Shown: positions 23,501-35,320, numbered from the stretch's first letter. The stretch is DNA of 64,000 bases from Gnetum montanum (GCA_015680685.1 MNCI01016470.1:293987-357986), one strand, 5' to 3'. A program made the numbers and translations. Notes: generated by a model not told the origin, from the letters alone.

Positions 23501-26447
23501 ATTGGAATGACCCAGAAGCAGTTAGAAAAACAAAAGAGTTTTTTGATGCAATAACAAATGCATGGAATAGTAGATTCAATCAAGATGGAATATCCAATCA
23601 TGTAAGTTGTTTAGAATTTGTACATATTTATTTTAAATGTTAGAAAATTGTTTATGTTTTTTTGAAGATTCATTATAACAATTATACAAATCTTTCATTT
23701 ATAGATGCAACGCGTTAATAATCCCAGGCATCCATGCGAAATTCAAAGTCAACAGCTGCAATTTATGGATCTTGACATTGATTATGATGAGCTCCTAAAT
23801 TCAGTTCAGCGACACACACAATGTAAGAGAGGAGCATGTTTAAGAATCCGAAATCATGTGCAAGTTTGCAGGTACAATTATATTTCTCTGAATACCTATA
23901 TTCTTATTTGCATCATGAATGTATGATATCTAGGAAAATAATTTTATAACTTTAATTTATTACCTTAGGTATAATGTTCCATGGCCATTGCGAGCTCAAT
24001 CAGATCTCTTTCAAGATCCAGAAAACAAAAATCATGTTACATATGAACCACGTAGAAATGATCCAAGGTTGAATGTTCATAATAGAATGATCCTTCAAAC
24101 ATGGAGAGCAAACACAGACTTTCAACCGGTCCTTGACAAATATGTTGTTATTAAATATATTGCAAAATATGCGGCAAAATCTGAAAAGAAGTCAAGATGC
24201 TTTCATGATTTATTACTTCGTATTGCTGAATCTCGAAACCCTGAAGAAAATGCATTGACTGCATACAAAAGACTGATGATGGATGCTGCAGCTGATAGAG
24301 ACATAGGTGCCATGGAGGTTTGTCATATGCTATATGAACTTCCATTAGTTGAATGCAGTCGACAATTTGATACTATAAATGTGTCTAGAGATATGTATAA
24401 AAGAGTTGTACCAGATGTAGATGGAGATGAGGAACCAGAACCATATACAACCCTTATCAATGCATATCAAAAGAGACCACTAGAAATGGAAGGAGTTTCA
24501 TTGTTGAATGCTACGAAATATTTTACCTTTATCTCAAAGAAGAGAGAGCTACCAGTGTGGAAGCCTCGACAACAACCAGTTGTTGTAAGGACATTTCCAA
24601 AATTTAGAGTAGCTCCAAGAGTAGGAGAGGAGAAATGGATAGATTACTGTTGGGCACAGCTGCTACTACACTATCCTTTTAGAGATGTCAAACATGATTT
24701 GGGAAGAAATGACGAAGAAATTGAACGAAGATGGATTTCGGTTCGACACATCTATGAATTGGAACAGGAGACATTCGATGAAGAGTTTGAACGTGCTTGC
24801 GAGGAAGAGAGGCAGTATACAGATATTATTCCGGAAAGACAGGATGGTGTTGAATATGATTTTGAAGTACTAAATCGACATCTGCTTGCATCAGCTCATT
24901 TTCAACGAAGTGAACTTGAAATGCTTGGATTAAGAGATCGAGATAGACAGAATGAATGGTCAGCTAGCTATCCAGGAGAAGATGTTGCAAAGATTGCTAC
25001 ATCTTTTGTCCATGGTCATAGATCACATGGTATAATAACACATTCAGGAAATAACGACAATCAGGTGGACATATCTTCTCTAGGAGTTCAACAGAAGAAA
25101 TGCTACAAGATTATCACTGGCCATCTATATATGCAACAATTCGAAATGGATGAAATTTCTCCTCTGTTGATGATTATTCAAGGTACAGCAGGCACAGGAA
25201 AATCGTATCTCATTGATACGATTCGTAAAGAATTTAGTCGAACTTGCTCATCTGGAAAGAATAGCTTATTGGTGCTCGCCCCTACTGGTGCTGCAGCATA
25301 TAATATTAATGCAACTACAGTACATTCTGCGTTGAAGATTGGAATCGGAGAATACAAACCATTGGCTGCATCAACTTTGTCATCATTGCAAAATAAATAC
25401 AAATACTTGAAGTATATTATTATAGATGAAATGAGTTTCATAGGTGGCAAATTGCTTAGCAGCATTGACCGAAGGCTTAAGGAAATATTTCCAGATAATC
25501 GTTTGGATAACTTTGGTGGTAGATCTATGATACTCATTGGAGATCTTGCACAGCTTCCACCTGTTAAAGATGTTATACCGTACTTATCATCTCAGATGCA
25601 TGTGAAGAATTTGTGGTTGGCATTCAATAAATTTGTAACCTTGGATGCTGTGTATCGACAAAGGGGTGATGATTTGCAACAACAAAGATTTAGAGAAGTT
25701 TTGATGAATGTACGAGAAGGAAAGATGAGTGATGAGGATTATGAATTTTTAAGCCTGAGAATGCAACTTCCATCAACATCGGATGGGCGAGATGGATTTG
25801 AGGATTCTGTGCATTTGTTTGATACGAAGGATAAAGTGCATATGCATAATGAAAAAATATTGCTCAAAATGCAGAAGCCAGTTGCACGGTGCATAGTAGA
25901 TAGAAGGACAAATGGTGTGAATTTTTGGGATGATTCAGAAGGAGAATTGGACCGAGTAGTGTTCATTTGTGAGGATGCAAGGGTTATGCTCACTGTTAAT
26001 CTATGGCCAGAAGCAGGATTGGTTAATGGTGCATGTGGAGTCATTAAGAAAATAATATATAGTCCACACTGTCAACCTCCACAGTTGCCATCGTATGTCA
26101 TCGTTGAGTTTGACTCCTATATTGGAGTACCATATGATAATGAACATCCTCGACAAGTACCCATTCCACCAATCATACGTGGAGGATCTCGCCAACTACC
26201 ACTTAGATTAGCATGGGCTTTAACGATACATAAGTCACAGGGAATGACATTGGAGAAAGCATGTATAGATGTTGGTAGTAGAAAAACAACAGGTCTTACA
26301 TTTGTGGCACTATCTCGAGTGAGGAGTATTGACTGTTTGAAGATATTCCCTCCGATCTCCAAAGAAAGATATATCAAGATATTTAAGGCTTCGCACCTTC
26401 AGAGTAGATTGGATGAAGAGCAACGCATTAAATCAAATGAAGAATGA
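20569..26447 (+). CDS. Helitron RepHel gene, six exons, two lesions
   Basis: Proposed exons: 20569-20572, 20967-21145, 21249-22857, 22956-23601, 23705-23871, 23969-26447. Introns (394, 103, 98, 103, 97 bp) all have GT...AG ends and join frames cleanly, for example RF-R-YHIY at 22857/22956, SNH-MQRV at 23601/23705 and VCR-YNVP at 23871/23969. The start is a mini-exon ATGG that completes a Met-Asp codon pair with the next exon. Product: an N-terminal RG-rich and zinc-finger region, a HUH Rep nuclease and a Pif1-family helicase, the rolling-circle transposase of Helitrons. Lesions: TGA at 21690-21692 (probably from CGA) and a 26-bp tandem duplication at 22248-22299 that shifts the frame. The nuclease and helicase exons are fully open. 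A polyadenylation-like AATAAA lies at 26576. No RPA gene is seen. Confidence 0.88.
20573..20966 (+). other. Proposed first intron of RepHel, with tandem repeats
   Basis: Donor G|GTACGA, acceptor ATACAG|AT. It holds two tandem copies of a ~160-bp AT-rich unit (about 20630-20790 and 20793-20950), each containing 'aggtttgggtt', 'atattggatgcctta'-type and 'atttaatacaaccca' blocks. Splicing joins ATGG to ATCCTGCAGG, giving Met-Asp-Pro-Ala-Gly in frame with the next exon. This is a prediction from splice signals only. Confidence 0.5.
21249..22857 (+). CDS. RepHel exon 3: RG-rich, zinc-finger N-terminal region
   Basis: Starts NRRDHRQGRGRGHGRGRGQG. A 57-codon segment is duplicated in tandem (period 171 bp; copies start at 21303 and 21474), each ending in an RG run. 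Arg-Gly runs often bind nucleic acids. Next comes a C-x2-C ... C-x2-C pair (CGIC at about 21909, CARC at about 21979), typical zinc ligands of Helitron N-termini. The exon is broken by TGA at 21690 and by the 26-bp duplication (gaaattccaatg...aagacg twice, 22248-22273 and 22274-22299, one mismatch). After that the frame continues VDQIGTTYNFVVNKKRVYAAL to the helitron-like N-domain start (VMLHEYARHLLRYRDGRFG). Lesions fall only in this exon. Confidence 0.85.
22956..23601 (+). CDS. RepHel exon 4: HUH Rep nuclease core
   Basis: Helitron-like N-domain. Visible motifs: FFTLRAADLYWPDLHK, and the two-His HUH motif in WQHRGSPHVHGFLWI at about 23425-23475 (H-V-H after RGSP). The metal-binding His pair is intact. 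The catalytic tyrosines follow in exon 6 (YIAKYAAK, about 24150). In active Helitrons this domain nicks the donor strand and becomes linked to its 5' end. Fully open; introns of 98 and 103 bp on either side. Confidence 0.92.
23969..26447 (+). CDS. RepHel exon 6: Rep tyrosines and Pif1-type helicase
   Basis: About 825 codons without a stop. It begins YNVPWPLRAQSDLFQDPEN. Rep tyrosine motif VIKYIAKYAAKSEKK at about 24145-24190, two Tyr three residues apart. Helicase motifs in order: Walker A GTAGTGKS (about 25183), LAPTGAAAYNI, Walker B IIIDEMS (about 25417), GDLAQLPPV, AVYRQRGD, then IHKSQGMTLEKACIDVG and TGLTFVALSRVRS near the end. All key residues are present, so this part could encode an active SF1B 5'-3' helicase. 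It ends at TGA 26445-26447, with an AATAAA 130 bp downstream. The same protein segments are seen, decayed, at 1-1075 on the other strand. Confidence 0.95.
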
Positions 26448-26575
26448 TCTCGTTCTTTTCTGTCAACTAATGTTTACCATTTTCAATGTCAGATCATTTG
26501 TAACTATACATTTTTAATTATGCATGTTTGTAAATTGATCATTTCTGCTGTATTACAACATGTTTATGATCATTC

Positions 26576-26581
26576 AATAAA
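26576..26581 (+). terminator. Polyadenylation-like signal after RepHel
   Basis: AATAAA 129 bp beyond the RepHel stop codon, preceded by a T-rich stretch. The canonical hexamer and its distance fit a plant-type 3' end. Confidence 0.5.
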
Positions 26582-26655
26582 GCATTCCATGGTCTTATAA
26601 TATTTCTATTTGTTATGTTTAAATCATCACTGTAGCAGAAGACGACTGGCGATCA

Positions 26656-27180
26656 CTAGCTTAGTTATATATATTTATAATATATATCTATAAATTGGCC
26701 GATAGAATCTTAAAAGATTACAAGTAAGAAGTTCTTTGAGTAAAAAATTTCGCGACTTCTGGACGAAGAACAAGATTTAAAAACCCAAATTTTCATGCCT
26801 TCTGGATGAAGAACAAGATTTCTATACCATATTTTTCCTAAGGATGGGTTTTCTGAAAAAAAAATTCCATGAATTAGTGTATGCTCTCACCATCGGCCGA
26901 ATTTATGCTCTCACTCTCAACAAATTCTACAAATTCGGCCGAGGGTGAGAGCATACACTAATTCATGGAATTTTTTTTTTTAGAAAACCCATCCTTAGGA
27001 AAAATAAGGTACAGAAATCTTGTTCTTCGTCCAGAAGGCATGAAAATTTGGGTTTTTAAATCTTGTTCTTCGTCCAGAAGTCGTGAAATTTTTTACTCAA
27101 AGAACTTCTTACTTGTAATCTTTTAAGATTCTATCGGCCAATTTATAGATTTATATTATAAATATATATAACTAAGCTAG
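26656..27180. repeat. 525-bp near-perfect palindrome at the Helitron 3' side
   Basis: Begins CTAGCTTAGTTATATATA and ends in its exact inverted form (TATATATAACTAAGCTAG). Arms of about 245 bp remain in register throughout (centre near 26918), with few mismatches, and a short loop around 26905-26930. Internal matching blocks include ttggccgatagaatctt, gaagttctttgag, cgacttctggacgaag, atgctctcac and ggccga. It lies immediately after the RepHel 3' flank. It is either a foldback/TIR insertion or an unusual Helitron 3' terminus. Confidence 0.93.
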
Positions 27181-29480
27181 TATATGTTTCCATTTAGAGA
27201 TTATGTTTTTTGTCTACATAAGTAGGTTAAATAATATTGCTTTATTGTACCATTCCTTTGGAAGTCTCACCTAATGATAACCTTAAATGAAAAAACATTA
27301 CTTTATTTAAGAAAGGAATAGATATAGATATAAAATAAACACAACATATTACCATCTATTCCAATCATTTGAATAATTGTAGCAATTTTTTATTCAAATT
27401 TTTTTAAGAATTTGATTTTAGCTTCATATTCTTTTATGTCTCCCATTCTTTTTTTGTGTTTGGCTACGTCATTTTCACCACATAAACCAAGATTTTTAGT
27501 AATTTTTTACCTAATTATATATTGTCACATGTTTTCACATCTTTCAAAAGAATGAATTTTAAAAAGTAATGGTATGCTCTAGGCATAACTACATTATTGA
27601 TAGTATCTTTATCTTTATTGATGTGTAGAAAAAATATTAAAATGAATACAAATAAGTGTACCAAATTACATAATATTTAAAATATCAAAGAACTTATCTA
27701 TTAAAGTTATTCTTGTTATGTTTATAAGATTGCTAATTTTAATTCATCTTTGAAAATTATATTCCCATCAATATTTATAAGATTGAACATATTTTATTTT
27801 TTCTTCAATACATCTAAAGTTTTCATCCCCTTAGTGAAAATTGTAACTATCAATATATAAAAGTTAATGATAAACATTTATAAAAATAAATTTCAAATTA
27901 TAACATTTACAAAACAGTTCATGACTATACCTTTACAATGACAAGTTTCTAACATTTCTTTTACTAACATAAAACATAAAACATCATGATCAATAATAAG
28001 AACATGAACTCCATGGAAACTATCCTTGGTTTTCTATGCTAACATGATTACAATTTAATATTCACTGCATCTACTAGCAACATTGAAAGACACATAATAA
28101 AACAATAGTTTCAAATCATAAATGTTTACTACAATTTGCTAAATCTTATCCATCTATTTATAAGAGCACATAATACATATCCCACATATCCATTATTGTA
28201 TGCTAGTATAATTATAATTTTTAATTATAATCAAGATACCCAAATCTACCTCTTCAAACATAATTATTTAAAGAGTGGATTTATATCTTAAGTAAGATAC
28301 CATATTCAAAATTTTTAAATGAAGTCTTTGATTGATGATCTCAAACCAACTATTCATACACTCATTATAAATAGAATTTTACTTGTATAGCACCACACTG
28401 AAGGAGAAGATAAAATTCTACTAGCCATATATCATAATTATTTTATGATGTTACATCATTATCTTGTAACGTTATCATAATGCAAACCTAATGTATGCTA
28501 TACTTAAAAGGTTATATCTTATCCTAAACAAAGACAAACTTTTAAAATTTCAACTCTAAGATCTTATTCTTTTCTTTACTTAACAACACAAGCATACTAT
28601 GCATATCAATTGAAAACACAAGTAATAAAAAGCATGATTGAAGAAGTCTAGATCTAGAAGATTGACAGAAAATAAGAGCTCAACATAGAAGTATACTAAC
28701 TTCTCAATTCATTTTTAATCATAGAAAATCTAATAAAATTATTATTTACTTTGAATTATGATTGTGAAAATATAATATTTATTTATTATTACTTTCTTTC
28801 ATTATAAATTTGAAATATCCTTACTCTTATTTTGATTCTATTAGTTTTATATCTATTATTTGAAAGCATTAATAAATTTTTTTTAATTTGTATATCAATA
28901 AATTTTTTATCCTAACTTGTATGTTTCTACTTTAGTTTGATGGATTTAAAAAAATATATATTTAAATAAGATAATACTCAATAAGGAAAGATTTGTAAGA
29001 GTAATCTTCACATCTATTAATGACTTGTGAAAATGAAGATCTAGATGAATAAATGCCACTTGTTGCAATAGAAGCTCAATCTCAGTAATATGGAACTTCT
29101 TTTAAAAACTTTATCCATGAATCTAGGTTACATATAATAAAATGTAATATCTAAGTACAAATCTGTACAAATAAATTCATCAAAAAATTACTACCATAAA
29201 GTATATGTTCAAATTCATAACATAGGTATTGTGATAGATAATTGGTGATTCTAGTCATTTTACAAATTTGGAAATTCATTTTTCTATTATGAAATTAAGA
29301 TTGTTCCATTCAATATACCTAATAATATGTGGTTTAAATGGTGAAGATATTTTTATCATAATTTATACATTATCATAGATAATTCTTTGTCTTTTTCTAA
29401 ATATACAAATCATGCTAATTATATTTTTTCTATGGATTCTAAGTTAGAAATATATACATAAATAGTTTTGGTTGGATAAG
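27181..29480. other. AT-rich spacer, nothing recognised
   Basis: 2.3 kb, CpG almost absent, short ORFs only. Around 29230-29300 one frame gives DSSHFTNLEIHF, faintly like a copia protease region, but the match is too short to call. No terminal repeats or RNA genes identified. Confidence 0.5.
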
Positions 29481-30404
29481 TGATGAGTGGAAGGGTATCC
29501 CAACACTCCACCATACAAGTCACAAGCATACACATGTGACCAAATCGTAATAAGTGAATGGATAATGTAAGTATGCTAGAAGTTGCTAATCGATTCATAA
29601 TTATTGTCTTCTCTCTTTGAGTTAGTGAAGTACAAATGTATGGTTTAACTCTAAGTGAGGAATATGATATATTGATGTTGTTGGCTCATGTTAGTCCTGA
29701 GTGCAAACATAATGAGATATGAAATTAAAATCTAAATCTAAATAATAATAGAAATGTAAATCTATTCTAACCTTTGAAGATGAGTAGTCATTCTTGGCTT
29801 GTTATACATGTCTTGGGCTTATGTAACCATGACTAGATTACCAAGTGTTATGCTACTAGGTGAACCAAGCAATAACACTACTTTGATTATTAAATGATTA
29901 CACTTATTCACTCGAAATCAGTCATACTCATTCCACATTACTAGTAAACATGAAAAGTAAAGTATTTCAAAAAAGTATAGAACTATACTAAAGTAAGCAT
30001 ATTAAGAAATTATAATTATCATAAGTAAAGAAATTAGCTATGTAAAACAAACTAAGTGGATGTTGCAATGATGATAAGAAATATTGGTCTTTGTTTCCAT
30101 TCATAAATTATGCCCAAGTACAATATACTCAAATAAATATTTTGTTCAACTAATCAACTCAATACTATGGGCATTTACTCTATTGCTAAGTGTACAATAT
30201 GAAAACAAAATGCAAGAGTTTTTCTAGAATTGTAATGAAATTTGTGTTGCTAATGTGATCAAGTTTCAATATTTATAGGGCCACATAGCTTCCAATACAT
30301 TGTATTAACAATGACATAGGTAGAGTTGCAATATCATAGATACAATATTGTAGATGTGATATCATAGATACAATAATTTAGTTAATCAAAAAATGATTTT
30401 ATCA
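29481..30404 (-). repeat. 3' LTR of a second Athila-like element
   Basis: 924 bp, minus strand, from TGATAAAATCA (position 30404) to CACTCATCA (29481). The minus-strand LTR has a TATA box CCTATAAATATTG, and the internal cttggtaatc/cttggttcacc blocks are shared with 14696-15610. Upstream on the minus strand lies a polypurine tract gttgtgggggta (30405-30416), as at 14687, which makes this the 3' LTR. Confidence 0.82.
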
Positions 30405-30599
30405 TACCCCCACAACTTACTAAAAATTCATCCTCAAGTTAGAATAAAAGAAGAATAGAGTTCCTTACAAAACTAAGAGGTATACTCAAACTATGACATC
30501 ACTACTTATTTACATGATTACTTGACTTTGAATGATACATTGTGATTCAAGTGGTACTTTTACAAAATTATCATGCATAGTATGATGGACACATTTGGT

Positions 30600-33340
30600 A
30601 AAAAAAACAAAATGATATAGCTCAATGTAGCCTTGAATTTCTCAGTGATGGTGGCTCCTCCATTGGCTTTTCACCTTTTTCATCAAGCTTTTGAAATTGG
30701 TATTGTGTACCATCCATGCAGATTCTACAATGTTTGATGGCATTAGTACTTTCCATGGACATGGTAACTACATAAATTTCTTATTTGCTTTAACATACCA
30801 GGCTATAAATTGCCTTCTTTCTTCTTCAAATGCCCTAGCCACCTTTCTTAATTCTTGATAGTTAGTCATTCAGGAGGTTAGGTTTGTTGCTACATATTTT
30901 TGTCCTTGGTAGCTAGCTTTTACAATTTTTAGTTTAGAGTTTTCATGTGTAATTTTTGCTATGTGTCCTCTTGATCTACAAACTCCTTCTCATACATGGC
31001 ATAAACTGTATCTAACTATTATTCTAGCTCATTTCTTACCTTACCTATTGTTAACATGGTTAGATTAGCATACTCAAGATTTGGTAACCCCATGTACTAG
31101 ATGAGATTTTCAATATATACATCCTCATTCTTGACTTCAGCTTGGTGGACATGGGTAAGGCTATCTAGAATTGGTTGCCAATCTAGTGTATGTGCTATAA
31201 TTAAAGTGATCTTTCCCTTGGTCATCTAGATTTTCTTTTTTGTTGATTTTATTGTACATGCCCACTTGGTCTTTGAAATGTTTCTGGAACCTTTTATGCT
31301 TTTTAGCCTCATTTTGCCACATGCTAATCTTAATTACTGATTTTTATCTAATGGTGTGGACTTCTTCCATTGATAGGATTCAATTTTCTCTGGTCAATTT
31401 ATTCATGTCTTTGTTGAATCTGATGAAGTATTCTTGTAGTTGATGAATGATTTCCTCAAGAATACTTTTCTTCTCTTTGATGTCTATCAAGCTTGTATTA
31501 TCTATAGAAATTTTTTTATTGTCTTCCTCTAAGGAAGTCATGGCTATGACAGATGCATATGCTTGTGCTTTTTCCATAGATGTATTTCATAGAGCCTTCT
31601 TCTTTTCCATCTATACTTGAGTATTTTTTGCTATAAGTTGCCTTGTTTCATTCTGAATGCATCTAACTAGTCTAGGGCTATATATTGTGTATGGTCTCTC
31701 CTTTCTATTCTAAAGGCTGCTAACTTAGCTTGCAACCTTTGCACTTTATTCTCTTCCATGGTTACCTTACTTTTTATTGCTATTAGATTAGACTAAAATT
31801 CATTGATATTTCTAGGTATATCAAAGACATTTTGGATAACTTATCATATCTATAGTAGTTGATTGAGAACATCTTCATATTTTGTAGGAATAAAAAAGTT
31901 TCAACTAGTATTTCAACATCTCTTGCTCCTATAATATTCTACATGGTACAATGGGAACATCAAATGGTTTTTTGATGTGTTTAGTAATTATTTCTATTCC
32001 TATTATTGCATCACCATGACTATGACTTCTTCTCTAGTTTCTAACATGACTTGGAAAGATGTAGCATTCCTTAACATTTTTTGTACCCAATCATTGTCCC
32101 CTCATGCTTGTAAATATACCTACCCACTAGTAGGTCCTATTGATATAGTAGGCCTTATGACGTTATCCTTGACTTGGTACAAAGAAGAACCTTTTCTTAC
32201 TTTCCAATTGATCATTTTTGCAATCTACTATAAGTTGCTCATGGAAGGTATATAATCTTTTTGTGTTAGTAGATCTCTTTGTTTAGGTTTGTCACCAGAT
32301 GGTATTGACCCATTGGGTTTTGCTTGTTCTTGCTATTCATTTGCTAGAAGGTTACTTTCTAGTTTGAACCCTACTACTTTGTCAATGTCTATTGGCTTCT
32401 TCAACTAATCCTTCTTTGGTGGCATTGGTTTGCATATTTGTACATAGGATGCATTCTAGGCTTTTCTTAGAACATCATTCGTGTACCCCAGAATTCCTAC
32501 TTGAATTATTTTCTAAAGAGGTAAGGGAATGATAGTGTGAGTTTCCCTAAATTCTCTTCTTAAAACCTCTTCTATATCTCTAGAAATAGAAAATGTGCTA
32601 TGTTAGCATTGAATTTTTCCATAAGGATTGCACTTCCTCTAGATACATAAGTGGATACTCTATTGATTTTCTTAGTAAGGAACAAGTGATAAGTCATAAT
32701 CTTAAAGTAAATATTTTCTTCTGTAGTTAATTCACTGTAATCCTTGTCCTCTTCTCTGTATGTTCTATGCATCCATAGTTTCTTTGTATTAGTATCAGAT
32801 TTGATGAATATCCATGCTACATTTGCTCTGACATTTGGAATATTGAGTTCCTTTACTCATTCAATCTTAATGTTTGCATCATCCTGCTTATTATTCCAAA
32901 ATTGGTACACTTCTCCTAGGTACCATTCACCATTGTTCAATAGAGTTGGCCATAAAGAAGAGGCCTGGAGTTACATTTTGATGCCCTTAGATGAAAACTA
33001 TAAGAATGATCCAAAATTCAATTCCATAGTTATTGTGGACATGATGAACTTCTCTTGGATAGCTTGGAAGCATTTTTCTAACAATGTGAGTTGTTGTCCT
33101 TGTTTTGGAATGGGTGGTGCTTCTACCTCAACCTACCTAGATTATATAGTAGCATGTGTTTGTTGGTGGATGCTAAAGGATTATACTTCCTCCTGTACTT
33201 CTAGTTTCTATTCTTTGATTTTTCCTCTACCTCAATCTCATGGTCTTTTACTTCTGGGCTATGAGGGTCCTTCTACTATGGATCTTTTAGGAGCCATTTG
33301 CAATCATCAAAGGTTTTCTTAAGCTTATGTAAGGATTTAA
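30600..33340 (-). pseudogene. 3' ORF of the second Athila-like element
   Basis: Colinear with 11530-14480 of the plus-strand element. Clear blocks: about 32700 ENIYFKIMTYHLFLTK matches CIYFKIVTYYL; about 31385 NKLTRENRILSMEEVH-type matches RKLTKENRNLSMEKVH; both sit in a Lys/Glu/Leu-rich coiled-coil zone (for example DIKEKKSILEEIIHQLQEY near 31470). Many stops, mainly at apparent Gln and Trp positions. It is followed on the minus strand by polypurine tract and LTR, as expected. The pol part of this element is not present to the right; homology ends near 33340. Function unknown; conserved between two diverged copies. Confidence 0.7.
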
Positions 33341-34704
33341 ATAAGTCTCTAGTAGTTCATATTCTTTTCTCAAATCCTTGGTTTTGTTTAAACTTTTGTT
33401 CTTATTATTACCTATGACTCTTACTGTGATTTTAAAGTTAGAAAAATTCAAAAAGAAATCCTTGTTTTACTTGTTATTTTAATTATTAAGACTTTGCACA
33501 ATTATCCTTTCTTGTCTATTGTATTATTAGATGGTTAGCAAGGAGAATCAATTAGGTTCAATAGATTTTTATTTAATTAATTGATTAAAATATTCTTATT
33601 TCTTATTTATTCTTATCCTTGATATTTTCTTTCAGTGTTAGAAACATTGGCTCAACCTGGCTCTTCTATGTGCAATACTCTCCCCCACAACTAAGTTGGT
33701 CACTCCTAATCAAGAGGATTCAGAAATCATGCAAATCGAAGCTACGATGAGGAGGTTATGATTCTTGAAAATTCAAGTGTTAGATCCTTAGAAAAATAGC
33801 ATGAATTCACCTTGCTTTGAAATGTGGAAATGAGAATTTTTTAACTCCTCATGTATATATAGATTTTTATTAGCATGACATTCTATTTGTAACATTGTAG
33901 GGCCTGATACATTGTAGCTACATTATTGCTACCAAAACATTTTGAGTTTTAAGCAAATTTTGACAAAAATGTTGAGTCAAATGGATAGTTTGGAAGATGT
34001 AGAAGTTGTCTAAAGGGTTTTTTTTATCCTAGATGATGCTTAAATTATGTTAATTTGGTTGTCAAAAATCATAAATAAGGAATCTCTGGCAAGTAAGGTT
34101 AATTAGATGTATAAGAGATGGTAGTGAGAATTGATAAAAGTATGATCAGATGTAAAACCTTAGGAAAGTAAAAATTCATAGTTAAAGTATCTTGGAGGCA
34201 TAAGATGATGTGGTCTTGGTTGTCAAGTATGAGATATAAGAGTTATACAAGTGGATCCTCCCCAAAGTAGGCTTTAGCCCTTAATTCCCTTGTATAACCA
34301 TATCTATAAGTGTCCATATGGACTCAAGGAGTTGAATGTAGAACATGTGTGTCTTGCAAAACACACATATTAGTAGTGCCAAAATGAGATTATAAAACCA
34401 TCAAATTATGATTATATATACTAGTGAGATGAAACTTGATTAGAAAGAATTGTAGAGATTAGGATGTGAGATGTCTTACCATAGGCATAATGAATTCTTA
34501 TGTGTGATCTATGGTTATAGTGATTATTAGCCTTTTCCTCTAAGATCCAAACCAAGTCCATATCACTTACCAATGACATCACATTCTATCAACCCAAAAC
34601 TAGCAACCATAAGACTACCACTACTATAAGAAGCATTATCGCTTGACCATGTAGTTTAAGAAAGGAGTTTATTAAATAGAATACTTTATTTTTGAAATTT
34701 ATAA
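33341..34704. other. Spacer, nothing recognised
   Basis: No ORF of note. An antisense polypurine-like tract (ctctcccccacaac, about 33688-33701) hints at another eroded LTR boundary, but no matching LTR could be traced. Confidence 0.45.
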
Positions 34705-35309
34705 TGTGACATCCTATCCCTAGATGTCATGGAAAACATCAAATATATGATATATTAGACATTATGTGTACAAAGAAAATATACCAAATGTGAAATATAA
34801 GTGATATTTAGCTTTATGTCGAAAGGAAATAATAGGAAAAATGTAGAAAGAGAAATAAAAGAATACTTTATTGATATGGAGTAGCATATCCGAATCATGT
34901 TTGGAGAGTGTTCCTTGGAGTTTTCTTCCTTTGGCATCTATCCCTTAGAGGTAATCCAACACTACCACCATGGTTAGGCCTATAACCCGACTAGAAGGGA
35001 TGGCTAGCCCACTTCCTGTCTTACTTCATCTAGCTTCTTGTGACTTGCCTATATTGGCTCTACCACCTCATGACTTGCTTATATCAGCTCTGCCATTCCA
35101 TGCTAGCACAACCTCTAACCCTAGGTATAAATCCCTTAGGTTAAACCCCCAATAGTTACCTTAACAGACACATCCATTATTACAACATGCCCTTTCAAGT
35201 CTCAATTACAACTACCCTTTTGAGTCTTGTTAAGATAACAATAACACTTATTATGAAGAGACACCATATTCATTAGTTAACAACATCATTTGGGAATGGG
35301 TATGTGACA
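34705..35309 (-). repeat. Family B LTR, 3' copy
   Basis: On the minus strand it reads TGTCACATACCC...GGGATGTCACA. 605 bp, the same length as 39414-40018. Landmarks: gatgtcatgg, catcaaatatatgatatat, tggcatctatccc, accaccatgg. The polypurine tract abuts its minus-strand start. Confidence 0.85.
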
Positions 35310-35320
35310 ATCTACCTCCC
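35310..35320 (-). other. Polypurine tract, family B element
   Basis: Minus strand: gggaggtagat directly before TGTCACA. The preceding segment reads ttcatttgaggataaatg...cctaagggagg, the typical 3' untranslated arrangement of plant chromoviruses. Confidence 0.7.

Larger units (their letters stand above)
18952..27180 (+). mobile_element. Helitron-type transposon, young and nearly complete
   Basis: An 8.2-kb block with base composition unlike its surroundings: CpG is frequent here and almost absent on both sides, which implies recent arrival. It holds 71-bp repeats (19019-19200), a promoter-like zone, a six-exon RepHel gene (20569-26447) and a 525-bp palindrome (26656-27180). Helitrons move by rolling-circle replication using the HUH nuclease and Pif1 helicase. 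The 11-mer TTGGCCGATAG occurs at 18952-18962 and, inverted, at 27131-27141. A canonical TC...CTRR pair could not be proved: CTAG followed by T is present at 27177-27180 and another CTAG at 26656-26659, but the 5' TC end is unclear. Boundaries are therefore approximate; the identity is secure from the protein. Confidence 0.9.

Noticed and set aside
25178-26377. Several minus-strand frames of 64-119 codons within the helicase exon
   Set aside because: Shadows of the strongly supported plus-strand helicase.
32744-33322. 192-codon plus-strand frame, Phe/Ser/Cys-rich
   Set aside because: Lies antisense to the minus-strand 3' ORF of the Athila-like element; length is explained by antisense of a Gln/Lys-rich coding region.
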